This document shows positions 11,601-22,300 of a stretch of DNA of 64,000 nt, piece after piece. The stretch lies in NCBI RefSeq assembly GCF_004324835.1, contig NW_021163012.1, forward strand, positions 3,700,001-3,764,000, read 5' to 3'. The notes below the pieces were generated by a model. It worked only from the letters and a program-made list of their open reading frames with translations. It had not been told where the DNA came from and made no database searches. Positions within the stretch are counted from its first letter, which is position 1. Each line of letters begins with the position of its first letter. The stretch comes from Dendronephthya gigantea (lineage: Eukaryota > Cnidaria > Anthozoa > Malacalcyonacea > Nephtheidae). The translations under genes and the position numbers were made by a program.

Positions 11601-13590
11601 TTCAAATTTGTCCAGACAATCACTGTGAGTAAGTCTGCATTTATAACTCCAAACTGTGTAATTGAATTCCTGCATCAAATCCTGGGTCAAAAAGTTCTGA
11701 GTTCAAACATTCTGTGTGTTAAAATATTAGACTTCGTTATGATTTCACGTACATATGCCAAATAAAACACATTCCCAGAAAAGGTTAGCTAGATATTCTA
11801 TGATTTTTTCCCCTATCCAAAACGTAATGGTAATATTTCAAAAGTACAGTTGTTCAACAGTGTTTCCCATTAATCACTGACATACAAGTACACTCTAGAA
11901 ATTTTAGAAATCCCTTTCCAACTGACAGAATCCAGCCAAATAAGGGAGTTAAAACGCTGTAATCTGGGCTAAATAATGTCGAGAAAATCTCACATTTGAC
12001 AATAAATATTTCAGATTTTTTACAAACGCTAAGTCATTTCATCTCAAAGGCACGCATGGCTGACAACTGACAATGCCGAAAAAATTATCGTCTGCCAAAT
12101 TTGTAAGAATAAAGAAGTATTTAAACAATGCATGCAACTAAATCGAATCCCAAACGCGTAGGAAAGTTTCAAATTGAATAACGAATATTCTATTGTGACA
12201 GCACTTCGACCTCTTCTTTATTTCGACACAGTGCGCGAAAATTGCCCTTACAAATCCCCCAAAGACAATGGACAATGCTTCAAAACCGTAGCTTTTCACA
12301 CGGTCGACGGAGATGTCTGTTTTGCACATTTCAACAAGCCGTATAATTTGGCAAAGCAGCTTTTGTGAAACATATTATTAGGCGTGAAAATTCTGCGATT
12401 CTCCCACGGGTGTTTCAAAAATGCGAATATTCTCGAGCGAACATATGTCCTTTCGAATTTGTAAAGATGTCTACAAATATAAATCTGCCGAGAAATTCAT
12501 TCTAGACCATAGGCATACAACAAAGATTGTACATTTTAGCCACAGCGTCGGTTGAATTCCCCGACAATGCCGAAGTACAATTATAATGCGTTGAAAACTA
12601 GTGCTTTTCAGTTCAATGCAAACAGTGAATGCTTTTCGCGGTAAAAGATTGTCACATTTCGGGCATGAAATTCCACGAATGCAAATCTCTTTCAAAGTTA
12701 CAAAACATTTGCGAATAGTTCTTCTCCGTTTAGCGAAAAAGCGCTTTTCGAATACTTTGTATGTTTACCAAAATCTATATAAAACAAATCTTTCAAGCCC
12801 TTGAGAAACTTATACACACGCCATGAAAAAATTATGAGCAAACAAATGGTGATGTAAACACATATTTTTTTCTTTCCCGATCTACAGGACTTTAGAACTT
12901 CGGCAAGCCGCAAGTTAATCGATGTTTTCATATTATAGCAATCTCCACAATTAAGCTAACTTAATAGAGTCACTCACCTTAGGCTAAAAGCGAAGAGTCA
13001 TTGGACATGTTTGAAAATTTAAAGCCGTATTCAAAATACAATGGCTTTGAAAAACAAGAAAAATTTGCATGCGTTCAGATCGTGACTTACGTCGAAATGC
13101 GTATATTTTTGCATAACTGTTGTCGTAAGATGTTGTCTAAGGCCGGCGATAAACACATCGATACTATAAAACATAATAAAAACAGATAGAGGATCGTACT
13201 AACCTCATAGCTCGGCATAGCTCCAACAAATGGCTGGCCATTGAAATCATTCGCGCTTTGTGAAGAGCATTCAGAACTCGAACTAGAATACCCAGATTCG
13301 TCGTAGTTTCTGCTCGCTTGCCCGTTCCTTTCGCGATGGCCTCTGTTTGGCTCGGGAAAATTATTCCCTGGCGTGAAAAACCTCGGTTGATTGTTGGGTA
13401 AACGTTGATTCTGCGATGTGCTATGCGAAATGTGATCGTACGGCATTGGGGTTACCACGTTTGCCGTATTAACTTCGCTTCCATTTTCAGGCTCCCGTCG
13501 TAAATGCTTTAAGTTATCGCGAATCTCTTTCAACATCAGATTGTGATTGAAAACGAGCGGCGTGTTCACGCGAGAGTGCCGTTCGTCCAT
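5210..13590 (-). CDS. LATS: LATS/Warts serine-threonine kinase (Hippo pathway), complete, three coding exons
   Basis: LATS is the NDR-family kinase that, once activated by Hippo/MST with MOB1, phosphorylates and inactivates YAP/Yorkie. Coding exons on the minus strand: 13590-13204, 8311-6125 and 5656-5210, all phase 0, giving 1006 aa (human LATS1 1130, LATS2 1088). The start ATG at 13590 has an in-frame TAA two codons upstream. Seen in order: a short N-terminal block ([12 protein letters not shown]) like the LATS conserved motif; two PPPY motifs at about 181-184 and 402-405 for YAP WW domains; a basic/coiled MOB-binding region about 530-595; the kinase with Gly loop GVGAFG 602-607, Lys 624, HRD Asp 718, DFG 736-738, the NDR-type insert, activation-loop Ser 806 in [10 protein letters not shown], and hydrophobic-motif Thr 972 in [10 protein letters not shown]. 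All catalytic residues are present. A UBA domain, present in vertebrate LATS1/2, is not recognisable. The next gene upstream on the same strand is tomosyn. Confidence 0.95.
5893..6042. mobile_element. Harbinger-like MITE in LATS intron 2
   Basis: AGCCGGTTTTCCAC at the left and GTGGAAAACCGGCT at the right are inverted, continued by a longer GATATTT..GCGCGAAGCGAC palindrome. TAA flanks it on both sides (5890-5892, 6043-6045), the 3-bp TWA-type duplication of PIF/Harbinger elements. Confidence 0.78.
6125..8311 (-). CDS. LATS: LATS coding exon 2 (PPxY region, MOB-binding region, kinase core)
   Basis: The exon is 2187 nt, 729 codons, phase 0 at both ends. The acceptor is ctccaag|GATGCC behind a pyrimidine-rich tract and the donor is ATGAAG|gtagga at 6125/6124. 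It is locally much more GC-rich than its surroundings, so several long overlapping frames in it are shadows only. Confidence 0.95.
8860..9350. repeat. Satellite array, ~114-bp unit, four to five copies
   Basis: TGTAGTAACACTGGAT-type blocks start near 8961, 9066, 9180 and 9294, spaced about 105-114 bp. Each unit also carries CTAGGAAGAACAGTTTAGAA and TATAAATAAAGTTAGTTTAG. The same unit is found at 2757-3190. Confidence 0.85.
9535..9715. repeat. Penelope-type terminal repeat, inverted pair (degenerate)
   Basis: A minus-orientation end (GACACTTCTCGAAGTTTCGAA near 9587) and a plus-orientation end (ACGTCGAAACATCGTGAAG near 9676) flank a central CTCTCCTGA..AGAGAGTTACTAACTCTCC palindrome. The layout matches the better-preserved pair at 40172-40338. 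Confidence 0.6.
13204..13590 (-). CDS. LATS: LATS coding exon 1
   Basis: 129 codons from the ATG at 13590 to donor GAG|gttagtac. It holds the [11 protein letters not shown] motif and a low-complexity Ser/Asn/Pro-rich stretch. The alternative of reading through the donor gives a short hydrophobic tail with no family support. Confidence 0.88.
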
Positions 13591-15207
13591 GACTTAAAAA
13601 TACAGAACTACACTCTGAACTTTTCCCTTCTTTTTGGCTGTAATTCCCGATCTACGAAACACGATATAATTCCTTTTATATCCTCTTGACAATACAAGCT
13701 CTTTGGATCTTCAATATGCCCAAAACATGCCTCCGGTAAGCACTATAGTTTAGCCATTTTAACCACGCGAAATATTACAAGGCTTTATGCATATTTTTAA
13801 TACGAATTTGCCTTATCGACTCGAATAATCTCGTGAAACTCGTTAATTTTACACCGGCGAGCCGCCAAACTCGCTACAGATATACCACGAAGTATCGGCT
13901 CTTCGTCGAGACGAAACGACGAGAGTTTCACACAAAGATTTCGCTCCAAAAGACCAAAATTTCAAAGGAATTTATGGCAAGCGACAACAACACGAAAATT
14001 GACGATTAGAAACAAATTACTTGAATTCCAAACTCGAAGGCGATTGGTGCTGCCACTTTTGCATTCCAATCTTCAATACTTCCCAATTAACGCTGATCTC
14101 GACTGTGAAATCACTGCACTGGATAGAGCACGAAGCCGCTCACCTCTTAAAGTGGTCTTATACCAATCTTTTTAAAATTTTTATTTTGAAAAATATAAAC
14201 ATTTTTTCATGCCATATTGCGAGCCAAGTTGCTCTGAGTGAAAAAAAACTTGTAACAGTCTTCAATCACTATAGTTACCCATACCAGACACACCCAATGG
14301 AGGAAAATTGACGATTTTTGTAAAAACGATAACAAACTGGGTTTTAACGATAGAATGACGGAATTGGTTTTACTTAGTTCTAAATGTTTTTGCCTCGGAG
14401 CTGAACGTCGAAAAAATAAAACTTTTCCAGTATTACATTTCACAAAATATAGAACTTCCACGATCTATCTCAAATAAACATTCGTTATTTTACTTAGACT
14501 GAACGAAAGGCAACACTTTTAGGTTCACGTCCGACCTAATTGTCTTTAAAGTCTACCATGAAAATTTTATCAAGATAGCTTTATTACTTTTTAAGTTATC
14601 TTTTCTCAAAATAAGGGGAATGAGAATTTGTGTTTGCTAAGAGCAGCGACAAAAAAAGTTTTGCATATATTCATAAATTATAGAGAACAATAGAATAGAA
14701 CAATGAAACAATAGAATAAGCCAATGGACCCCTTTTGTTTGCTCGGGGTAAAACCCTAATTAATATCACTTTTCGTTTAATTCTCGCATTCTTTAGGCCC
14801 AGTTCATACATCGCATTTTGGTCGCGTCACTGAGGGAGACGTTTAAGTTTGCACCTTTGAAATTTTAAAAACAAAATGAATCGTGATTTTTGTGTATATA
14901 TGAGACCACCTTTAATTAAGACTCGTTTACACTTGCAATTTTGCTGCAATTTTATGTGATTTTCTTCACCAAGGGCTTTTATGCATCAGAACTAATTATT
15001 CGTTCACATATGTCAATAGAAGAAAACCACACAAAATTGAATATTTTCTTCCGAATTTCTCATATACCAGTGGTTATGTAAGCATCAGTACGTACATCAC
15101 CGTAAAAAGTTTGTACAAGTTTTTGTGGTTAATGGAAACAATACTGAACAATTTGTTGTACTGTAGCCCATGAAAATGGTTGTTATCATGTTAGCTTGAT
15201 AGGCTTA
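13591..15207. other. Upstream region of LATS; no gene recognised
   Basis: Probable promoter and 5' UTR of LATS close to 13591-14000, which is somewhat richer in CG dinucleotides than the surroundings. The rest is AT-rich with no supported gene. No defined promoter element was found. Confidence 0.35.
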
Positions 15208-15392
15208 AGGCACTGTTTCACCATGCAATTTTCCTTGCAAAGCAATTATAATTTATACGGTTGTTAATCTGTAGGGAGTTGCTAAGAAAACGTTAGCAGG
15301 TCATAAGAAATGTTCGTACTTGACAACTTTAGATGCTTCAGGAGTAGAATTACATTGCAAGTTGCAAGGAAAGTTTCATAGTGTAACACCTC
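15208..15392. repeat. TIR element
   Basis: GGCACTGTTTCACCATGCAA on the left is matched by the inverse of TTGCAAGGAAAGTTTCATAG and GTGTAACACC on the right. About 185 bp, non-coding. Confidence 0.6.
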
Positions 15393-15395
15393 TGG

Positions 15396-15545
15396 TTACC
15401 CGGGTTGAACGAAAGGTGAGTAAGTTTGAGGCATTGAAAAATGTCTTTCTGACAAAGCACATGTTATTCTTGAGACGACTACACCACGACGGCAACTCGG
15501 CAAGGTACCTACCTCAAAGTCATTTTACGCTACTTAATTAATCTC
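15396..15545. repeat. Half copy of the GGGGCTGTTTACATG element family
   Basis: GGTTACCCGGGTTGAACGAA, TTTGAGGCATTGAAAA and GCACATGTTATT correspond to the left arm of the full element at 17738-17949. The matching right arm is missing. Confidence 0.5.
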
Positions 15546-16184
15546 GGCTGAGTGAGATCATGTAAACAAACTCGAAAGATTTTATTCGCTTTTCCCCCGT
15601 GGGCGTAGCGGCCTTTATAAAATTTGCTCATGCAGGCGTAAAGGCCGACACAGAGCGGACGCGATGCGGCAACGCGACGCGAATTTTGAGTTTTCAGAAG
15701 CACATAAATTAAATTCTGGAAGCAAAATTTGAAAACAATGGATGCTAGAGCAGTCAAAATGTTTTATTGTTATGTAATCTATAAAGAATATTATGATAGT
15801 TTAAAATTTATTTGATTTTGAAAAATTAAAAACGTTGAAAATTCGCGCCGCGTTGCCAATTTGCGTCCGGTCTGTGTGGGCCTTAACGGGTTTAAAAAAC
15901 ACAGCGCCTCGCACTTGCGGGTTGTTTGTCGGCGCGATAATCGGCCTTGAAGACAAAAACAACAGAAATGGACGCTGGCACTGGCGCCCAATTCGCCTTC
16001 AAATTGGCTTTAAAGTTCGAGCTATCGTTCCCGTTCACATAGAGCTCACTGGAAATGGGTCTATAATTTCAGCCGAGGATGACTAAGCCAATGTTGTGTG
16101 TCTAACATGTAACAAAGAACTTTGATTTTTGGTACATTTTTTCGAACATATCTTTGAACCAATAACGATTTTAGCTGATATTGT
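15546..16184. other. No gene recognised
   Basis: Mixed-composition sequence with CG-rich blocks and short open frames on both strands, none with a recognisable domain or splice structure. Confidence 0.3.
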
Positions 16185-16359
16185 AGCCCCGTTTACAATA
16201 CACTCGATTTATTCGCACGGCACGGCTAAAATGGGTACCCGTACCCATTTCATCCGCGCCCGGCCTTTGTTTTGGTAGCCTGAACACGAGTGAAATTGGG
16301 CACGGGTACCCATTTTAGCCGTGCCGTGAAGATAAATTGACTGTAGTGTAAACGGGGCT
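16185..16359. mobile_element. Harbinger-like MITE, AGCCCCGTTTACA family, copy 1
   Basis: Inverted ends AGCCCCGTTTACA and TGTAAACGGGGCT enclose a palindrome of GGCACGGCTAAAATGGGTAC type. TGT flanks it on both sides (16182-16184, 16360-16362). Sister copies are at 21065 and 24451. Confidence 0.82.
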
Positions 16360-17737
16360 TGTGATTAGCGCGTGGTGAGACGATAGTTTTTTGCACAATA
16401 AACTGACGCACAGACACACACTTCTCGGCTCTTCATTATTATGATTTATTAATTCGATTTGTATTAAGGAAAATTGTAGGTCTACAAAAATTTTGCAAAT
16501 TTTAAAGGGCGGAAAACTTTTACTATAGCTACAGGCACTTGTATTTAAATTGGCGAAAAGGCGGTCATTTTATAGAACAGTGAATACAATATCGCAAATT
16601 TCTTATTGCAAGTACCTGTTATAAAATAACAAAAAATGTTAAATATCCGATAATTGGTGTTATACTCAACGTTGAATCATTCATCTGAATCATATATGGA
16701 TGGGAATGGAAAAATTATGAATATCAAGATATTAAATTGTTGTCCAGGCATTCATTTGAATTATAACAAAGTGTCGTTAAGAATGTAAGAATTATGACTG
16801 ATATGAATGCCAAAGAGTTCAGTCATTCATTTGAATAGACCTTTGAGGTGCTTACGTCATGTCGGTCTCGAACAATGAATCGCAATGCAATCTGGGAAAC
16901 AAGTGGGACAAAATTGTATAGATAGAAAACTGTGTGACCTAAGCATTTCAGAAGGCTATTATAACATGTGTTGTTGAGACTGGAAAAATTATGCATGATG
17001 ATTAATATCGAAATATTTAACTGTTTTGTCACGATTTTGAATCATAACATAACGTCATAAGGTTGTATTTGACTGTGAAAGATTTTCAAACTATTTTAAA
17101 TCACTTATCAAAGACCCAACATGTAGTCGAGACTGAAAGATTTCTGGGGGGATGCAGAAAGGCAATTCCGACTTAACGCGAGAAATTAAATACAAGTACC
17201 ATATCAGCTAGTAATTTAAACAGCACCCACCCCGTTACCGTATCCTACATTAAGTTATTCGTTTTTTAAATATGAATGAAATTGCTTCAAAAACTAAAAA
17301 CTTGTATCTCATAGAGGTCTGGCGACCGTTGATGGGCAAGGACGTCGGAACAATGCGAAGGCAAGGCGGGGGGGGGGCGGGGGGCGGTGGCAGATTTCTG
17401 TGAGTTTGTGCTAATTCTGAAGAAGGTTGCCTGCTTTTTACATTGAGTGAGTCTATAAACGAATTGGAATGCATTCCTTAAATATTTAAGCACATCCATT
17501 GTCCCTGCTGGTAAAGGTCGCCCCTCCCCCTCACCTCAAAACGTCCGGCGTCCGGTTATAAAGGGGAACCTCACCTAACGCATTGTGCGCGTGAAATGTA
17601 GTAAATACAGACCTGCTTTGTTCTCATAAATACACTATTTGTACATACATTCAACTTTTTGGTCCTTTCTAGACAGGCAACGTAGGAATACTTTAAATTC
17701 AAGCACGCAGGTGAAGTAATTTTCAAAAGTAATTTTA
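16360..17737. other. No gene recognised; includes a G-run at about 17366-17392
   Basis: AT-rich sequence without a supported gene. The plus strand carries a run of G blocks (GGCGGGG..GGCGGGGGGCGG) that could form a quadruplex. Open frames across it on the minus strand give proline-rich peptides and are taken as composition artefacts. Confidence 0.4.
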
Positions 17738-17949
17738 GGGGCTGTTTACATGAGCCCGGTTACCCGAGATTCAACGAAGCGTGAGAGGACTTTGAGGTAT
17801 TGAAATAAGTCTTTATGATACCAAACAAGCACATGCTATTGTTGTAATTATTATACGACTGCCAGGATCATGTTATCTGCTCATTTCAATACCTCAAAAT
17901 CATCTCACGCTTCGGAATCTCGGGTAACCGGGCTCATGTAAACAGCCCC
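17738..17949. repeat. GGGGCTGTTTACATG-family TIR element, full copy
   Basis: GGGGCTGTTTACATGAGCCC at the left is the exact inverse of the right end; inner blocks GGTTACCCGAGATTC and TTTGAGGTATTGAAAT are inverted too. A second, more diverged copy is at 23060-23268 and a half copy at 15396-15545. Confidence 0.8.
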
Positions 17950-18101
17950 ATAAATAGTTACAAAATTTGCAGGGCTAGTTTTTTAAAATTTTCAAAATCT
18001 TGCGAACAACCTTACTTATTCTAACATGTGCTTCTATTGCTGTAACGTGGGATTATCTTTTGCCTTGACCGATTAAGGAAGGCAGAATTAGCTCCTTGGT
18101 A

Positions 18102-18182
18102 GTCCAGTTTCATACATTAGGGTCAGTGATATGTGGTAAAGTAGTGAAGTGCGTCACTGACCGCAATGTATAAAACTGGACA
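18102..18182. repeat. Short foldback
   Basis: TCCAGTTTCATACATT with GGTCAGTGA is inverted as TCACTGACC with AATGTATAAAACTGGA, leaving a loop of about 25 bp. Confidence 0.6.
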
Positions 18183-19202
18183 CACATACAAAATTGGGCT
18201 AGTATTTTAGTTTAAAAGCATCGGAAAAGTGCTATTCGAGACAGAGCCACATGAAACTTAGCAAAATTGACCTACTTCGTTTTAAAACAGTATTTGGTAG
18301 CTGGATTTTTGCCCATCACGGGTATCAGTAAAACTAAAAAAATTGAACTAGAGCAAAGCCGAACGGCTTTAAAGATTTTGCAGTTTTTGACTGCACTGAT
18401 AAAGAAACTATAAAATGACAACACTTTTTTATGCTTCAAATTTGATTGCATCTATGGCCTACAATTATTTCAGACGTCTATAAGCGAAGCTATTTTTCAC
18501 AATAAAAGCCTCAGAAAACAACAAGCAGTCGAGTTCTAGAAAAGTTTGGCGTATGTTTAAAATGAGTCAATTCCTTTCCTCATCATATCGCCGATTTGGA
18601 AATTTTGTTCCGAATTTCTGGACGTAGAAATTACGAATTCCAAGTTGGCGGAATTATCCAATCATGATGCGCTTCGATTCGTAACATGCCCAATTTGATT
18701 GGATAAGTTGTATCATTGTAAACTTTGAAACGAACATTTCAACTTTCGAACGAAATTTGCTACATCACGTGAAGAATCCAAATCCAAAATAAATTGTATC
18801 AGCATATTTTGGCTATTTTTTTCAAATTTCCGCCTTAAAAACAGTTAAATTCGGTGTTCAGAACAGAGATTTTCTAAGCCTGTCTCTATGTACATTTCTT
18901 CGAGGCAAAAATTTTAACGTCAGCGATGAGTTAAAAATTTACCATGTACAAATATGGGTGTCGAAACTATTGTCTGGTTTAAATTCCTAAGAGCGAGCAT
19001 GGACCATTGTCTATATATTTTACATATTGACGAACTTCCCCCCTGACTGTCACCCTCTGCAACGGGGAATGTGCTAAAACTAGGATATTCACCTAGAGTG
19101 CAATTATCCAACAAGAGTGCCGTTTTACGACCCCCCAAATCGGATCGATATTTGTTTTGCACGGTGTAGGACGCATAACGCAACCTAGGTCAAACTACAA
19201 TT
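18183..19202. other. Downstream flank and probable 3' UTR of tomosyn
   Basis: The tomosyn stop codon is at 19203-19205 on the minus strand. No other gene is recognisable. The last few hundred bases are the likely 3' UTR. Confidence 0.35.
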
Positions 19203-19337
19203 CTACTGGTACCATTTTTTCTCTTTGAATTTTTGAGCCAGGGCATGGGCGTTCTTTGAATATTGCTGAGCTTGATCTCTCATCTGCCTTGTTCTGTCCT
19301 CCAGTACCTCTAACTTTTCACCTCGTTCGTTAAGGCT
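19203..19337 (-). CDS. STXBP5: Tomosyn last exon: R-SNARE motif
   Basis: 44 residues plus stop. NERGEKLEVLEDRTRQM aligns with DERGEKLGELEERTAAM of vertebrate tomosyn and KEKKWYQ with KDKKWYQF. The zero-layer arginine is kept. The acceptor is tttcccag|AGC. Confidence 0.95.
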   Translation of the reverse strand, partial: SLNERGEKLEVLEDRTRQMRDQAQQYSKNAHALAQKFKEKKWYQ

Positions 19338-22300
19338 CTGGGAAATAGAGCATCGAGATCGCATGATGATTGTGGTAGGAGAAGCACTTCGTGTAGGACT
19401 CGTATAAGCGAGTGGTTGAAAAACAGCCATGCAGGTATAGGGCCAATACGTCAAAGACAATGTAATCAAGGGTTGATCACTTGTTCGAGAATACTTCATG
19501 ATGTAAATGACTTGTGCAAACAAAGGTTGGAAACCAGCCATAATTCATGTAGCACTGGTACTTCATGAAGGTCTCATGTAAACAAAGCCTTAAAACCAGC
19601 TAAACTGGTAGGACTAGTACCTAATGTACGCCTCAACATAATGAAATGAGGATGTAATTTCAATTTATTCAAATCCCAGTTCATTCAAGCAAAAACCTAC
19701 CTCCATATTCCTCGCCATTATATCACCGACACCACCAGATCTCGCCTGAATGTCCTCAGTCCCCTTTCCGGGCACTCTAGTCGCCAGCGACTGGGATGCT
19801 TTGCCACTTTCGCTGCCAACTTACAATAAATACAAAATGTCAGGGGTAATCATCCTGCCCTAAGTGGGGCGGGAGGGGGGGGGAAGGGGGTTTTTTGCAC
19901 CTGGTCCAGGAGTGTGCAGGAGGGGTGCAATCTAGGTACCAATTTATCGTGATGTCATCTTAATAATTTTTTAAACAAAATACACTCTTACATCCTCTTA
20001 TATCCATCCCCGGGAATCGTTGTTCAAAAGTATTGTTTCGCAATCAAAACAAGTATTAGCGCAAAACAAAGCCAATGAATTGGCACTAATGCTTCAATTC
20101 AGTTTGAATTAGGCTAAAGATGGCGGCAAGCTATCGTTTCAGTTGACATAGAGCGCTTTCCTTTATACGGTGAAAACGGTATTTTAGAGTATTTTAACAA
20201 AACTGCATTCACGTTTATCGTTATTTACATCCAACCGCCTCCTGAGCTCTTGTATGGCAATATAAAACTGGACTTACATAATCTCTCCCTGTCCAAATCT
20301 GAATGACCCAGATTTAGAAGCGACGCGAAAAAACCTCTACTGGGTCGCTCTGGGACGGATACAACCGTAAACAAGGTGCCGGAGAAATCTGGAAAATTTA
20401 ACCTAAAAACAGCGTGTTTATTAGTACATCATAAAAATTATAACTAAAATTGTCTACTAAAACTCGTTTCATTCTAAAAAAGGCATAACTTGGTAAAAAT
20501 TTATACGAGTCAAAGGGTTCATTTTCGGCCACTTTAAAGGACAATAAAAACAAAATTTTTATAGTCTCAGTTCACTGGTTCTTGTTTTATTTAGTCTAGT
20601 TTTATTTTGATGGAACGAAATAACTTGTCCGCCATATTGGATTATTGAGGATATGCATGATGATGTCAGGTGTGCAGTGACGCAATTTTCTTTATAAAAT
20701 AACATGTATATAACTCGTGTTCTGATTGGTCGAAGCCCGTGTTTGGATCAGGCCATCCAAACACGAAAATTTAAAGTTTTAGGCCATCCAAACACGGAAA
20801 CCATTAAGTAATTGTGTAATCTGGACCGTCAGTTATGGATATGAACCTGAAACTCGTTGCAATTTTAACGTATAGCTATGTTAAAGGACAGGAAACATTT
20901 TGAACAGCTTATAATTTTTACTCGACGAAACGAAGCAAATTCTAATGTATCATGAACCTTAATACGTGTATGTGTGAAAAAATGTGGTTTTCGACTGGCA
21001 ATTTTTAACTCCTGGGGCCGGTTGTATGAAAGCCGGATAGCGCTATCCACCGGATAGTGGTTTAGGCCCCGTTTACACTACACTCAATTTATTGGCACGG
21101 CACGGCTAAAATTGGTATACCCGTGAAATGGTCATTCGTGCCCAGCCTTTGTTTTGGTAGCCTGAGCACCAGTAAAATTGGGCACTGGTACCCATTTTAG
21201 CCGTGCCAATAAATTGAGTGTAGTGTAAACGCGGCTTTATTCAATCGCTTTAAAATTGCGCGTTATTTGCTATAACTTTGATTAAATCTTAGTTTTCCTA
21301 AATTGAGGATCCTCTTTAATAATTGTTGGCTCCAAAGATGAAATTTTATCTCTTTTCGAGCATTTTCATAACGGTTAAAAAACAACCCGCCCCTGGTAAT
21401 GGTTATTTCTAAGTATTATAGCATAAAAAAGATATTGTTAGGAAGCTAAATAACTCCTCTTTCTTGCTATGTAAAAATGAAATTGCTTGACTTGATTTTT
21501 AATGCATTACAGAATGTTAAAGTGGCGATTTTTTTTTTGAGACACCATGTATGTTTATAAAAGTGGCTCTCTTACCCTGTTTTTGTAAAAATCGATAGCA
21601 GTTGCAGTTCTGTGCTGGAATGAAGATACAAAGCTTGCCCGTCGCAGCCGAACTTAAATGAACGGAGAAACCTAAAAGTGATAAATTATCCATTAATCAT
21701 ATATTCAATAGTTTTGAGGCCTACGTTAGCTCATTTGAGTCGTAGTTTGACGGTCTAATCGCTCGTTATCTAAACATATAGCTATAGAAAGTATAGCCAT
21801 CATATTACAAAAAGAAGGTTTCTCAACTTACTGGGCAGGCTGAGCAGGGAAGTCCATTTGTGTCGTCAGTAGAGGCGTAAGACTGGGTAAGCTAAAAGCC
21901 AATAGATGACTGCTTTCACACAAGCAAACCAAACAGCTGTTGCCTAGATAAAAAAAACGAATAAAACTTGCCATAAACTGCATTTCTCGTTGTTTTGAAA
22001 CGATTTTCCGACATTTAGCTTCGTTTAAACCCCACTAAATGGCGAATTTTCTTCGAGAAACTGTATGTGGCTAATACTGTATTTTGCTACGGAGAGCGTT
22101 GCTTGTGGGTGGTGCGGGTTTAAAAGGATTCCACTTATCCAGCTGATCTAAAATGGCGGGAAAGGACTAGGACAAGCTGTCATATAAAAATCCATTTCTC
22201 GGTTGAAACAACATAAGTCATAATACTTAATGAAATATACTTTATTTCGGTTTCAAATTTATGTCAGAGCTAAAGTTCCTATAGCTAAACATAATCACAA

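Larger units (their letters stand above)
8312..13203. other. LATS intron 1 (4.9 kb), apart from the listed repeats
   Basis: The intron joins donor TATGAG|gttagt (13204/13203) to the acceptor at 8312. Beyond the satellite at 8860-9350 and the Penelope-type ends at 9540-9710, I see AT-rich sequence without a convincing exon. An unrecognised small exon, for instance one carrying a UBA-like segment, cannot be excluded. Confidence 0.5.

Noticed and set aside
16185-16359. Possible TTAA (piggyBac) insertion
   Set aside because: TTAA appears to flank the 24451 copy only because TAA meets the T of the terminal repeat; the three copies together show 3-bp duplications TGT, TTA and TAA.
17250-17499. Proline-rich minus-strand frames
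   Set aside because: They cross the G-run on the opposite strand; the proline stretch is a composition effect.
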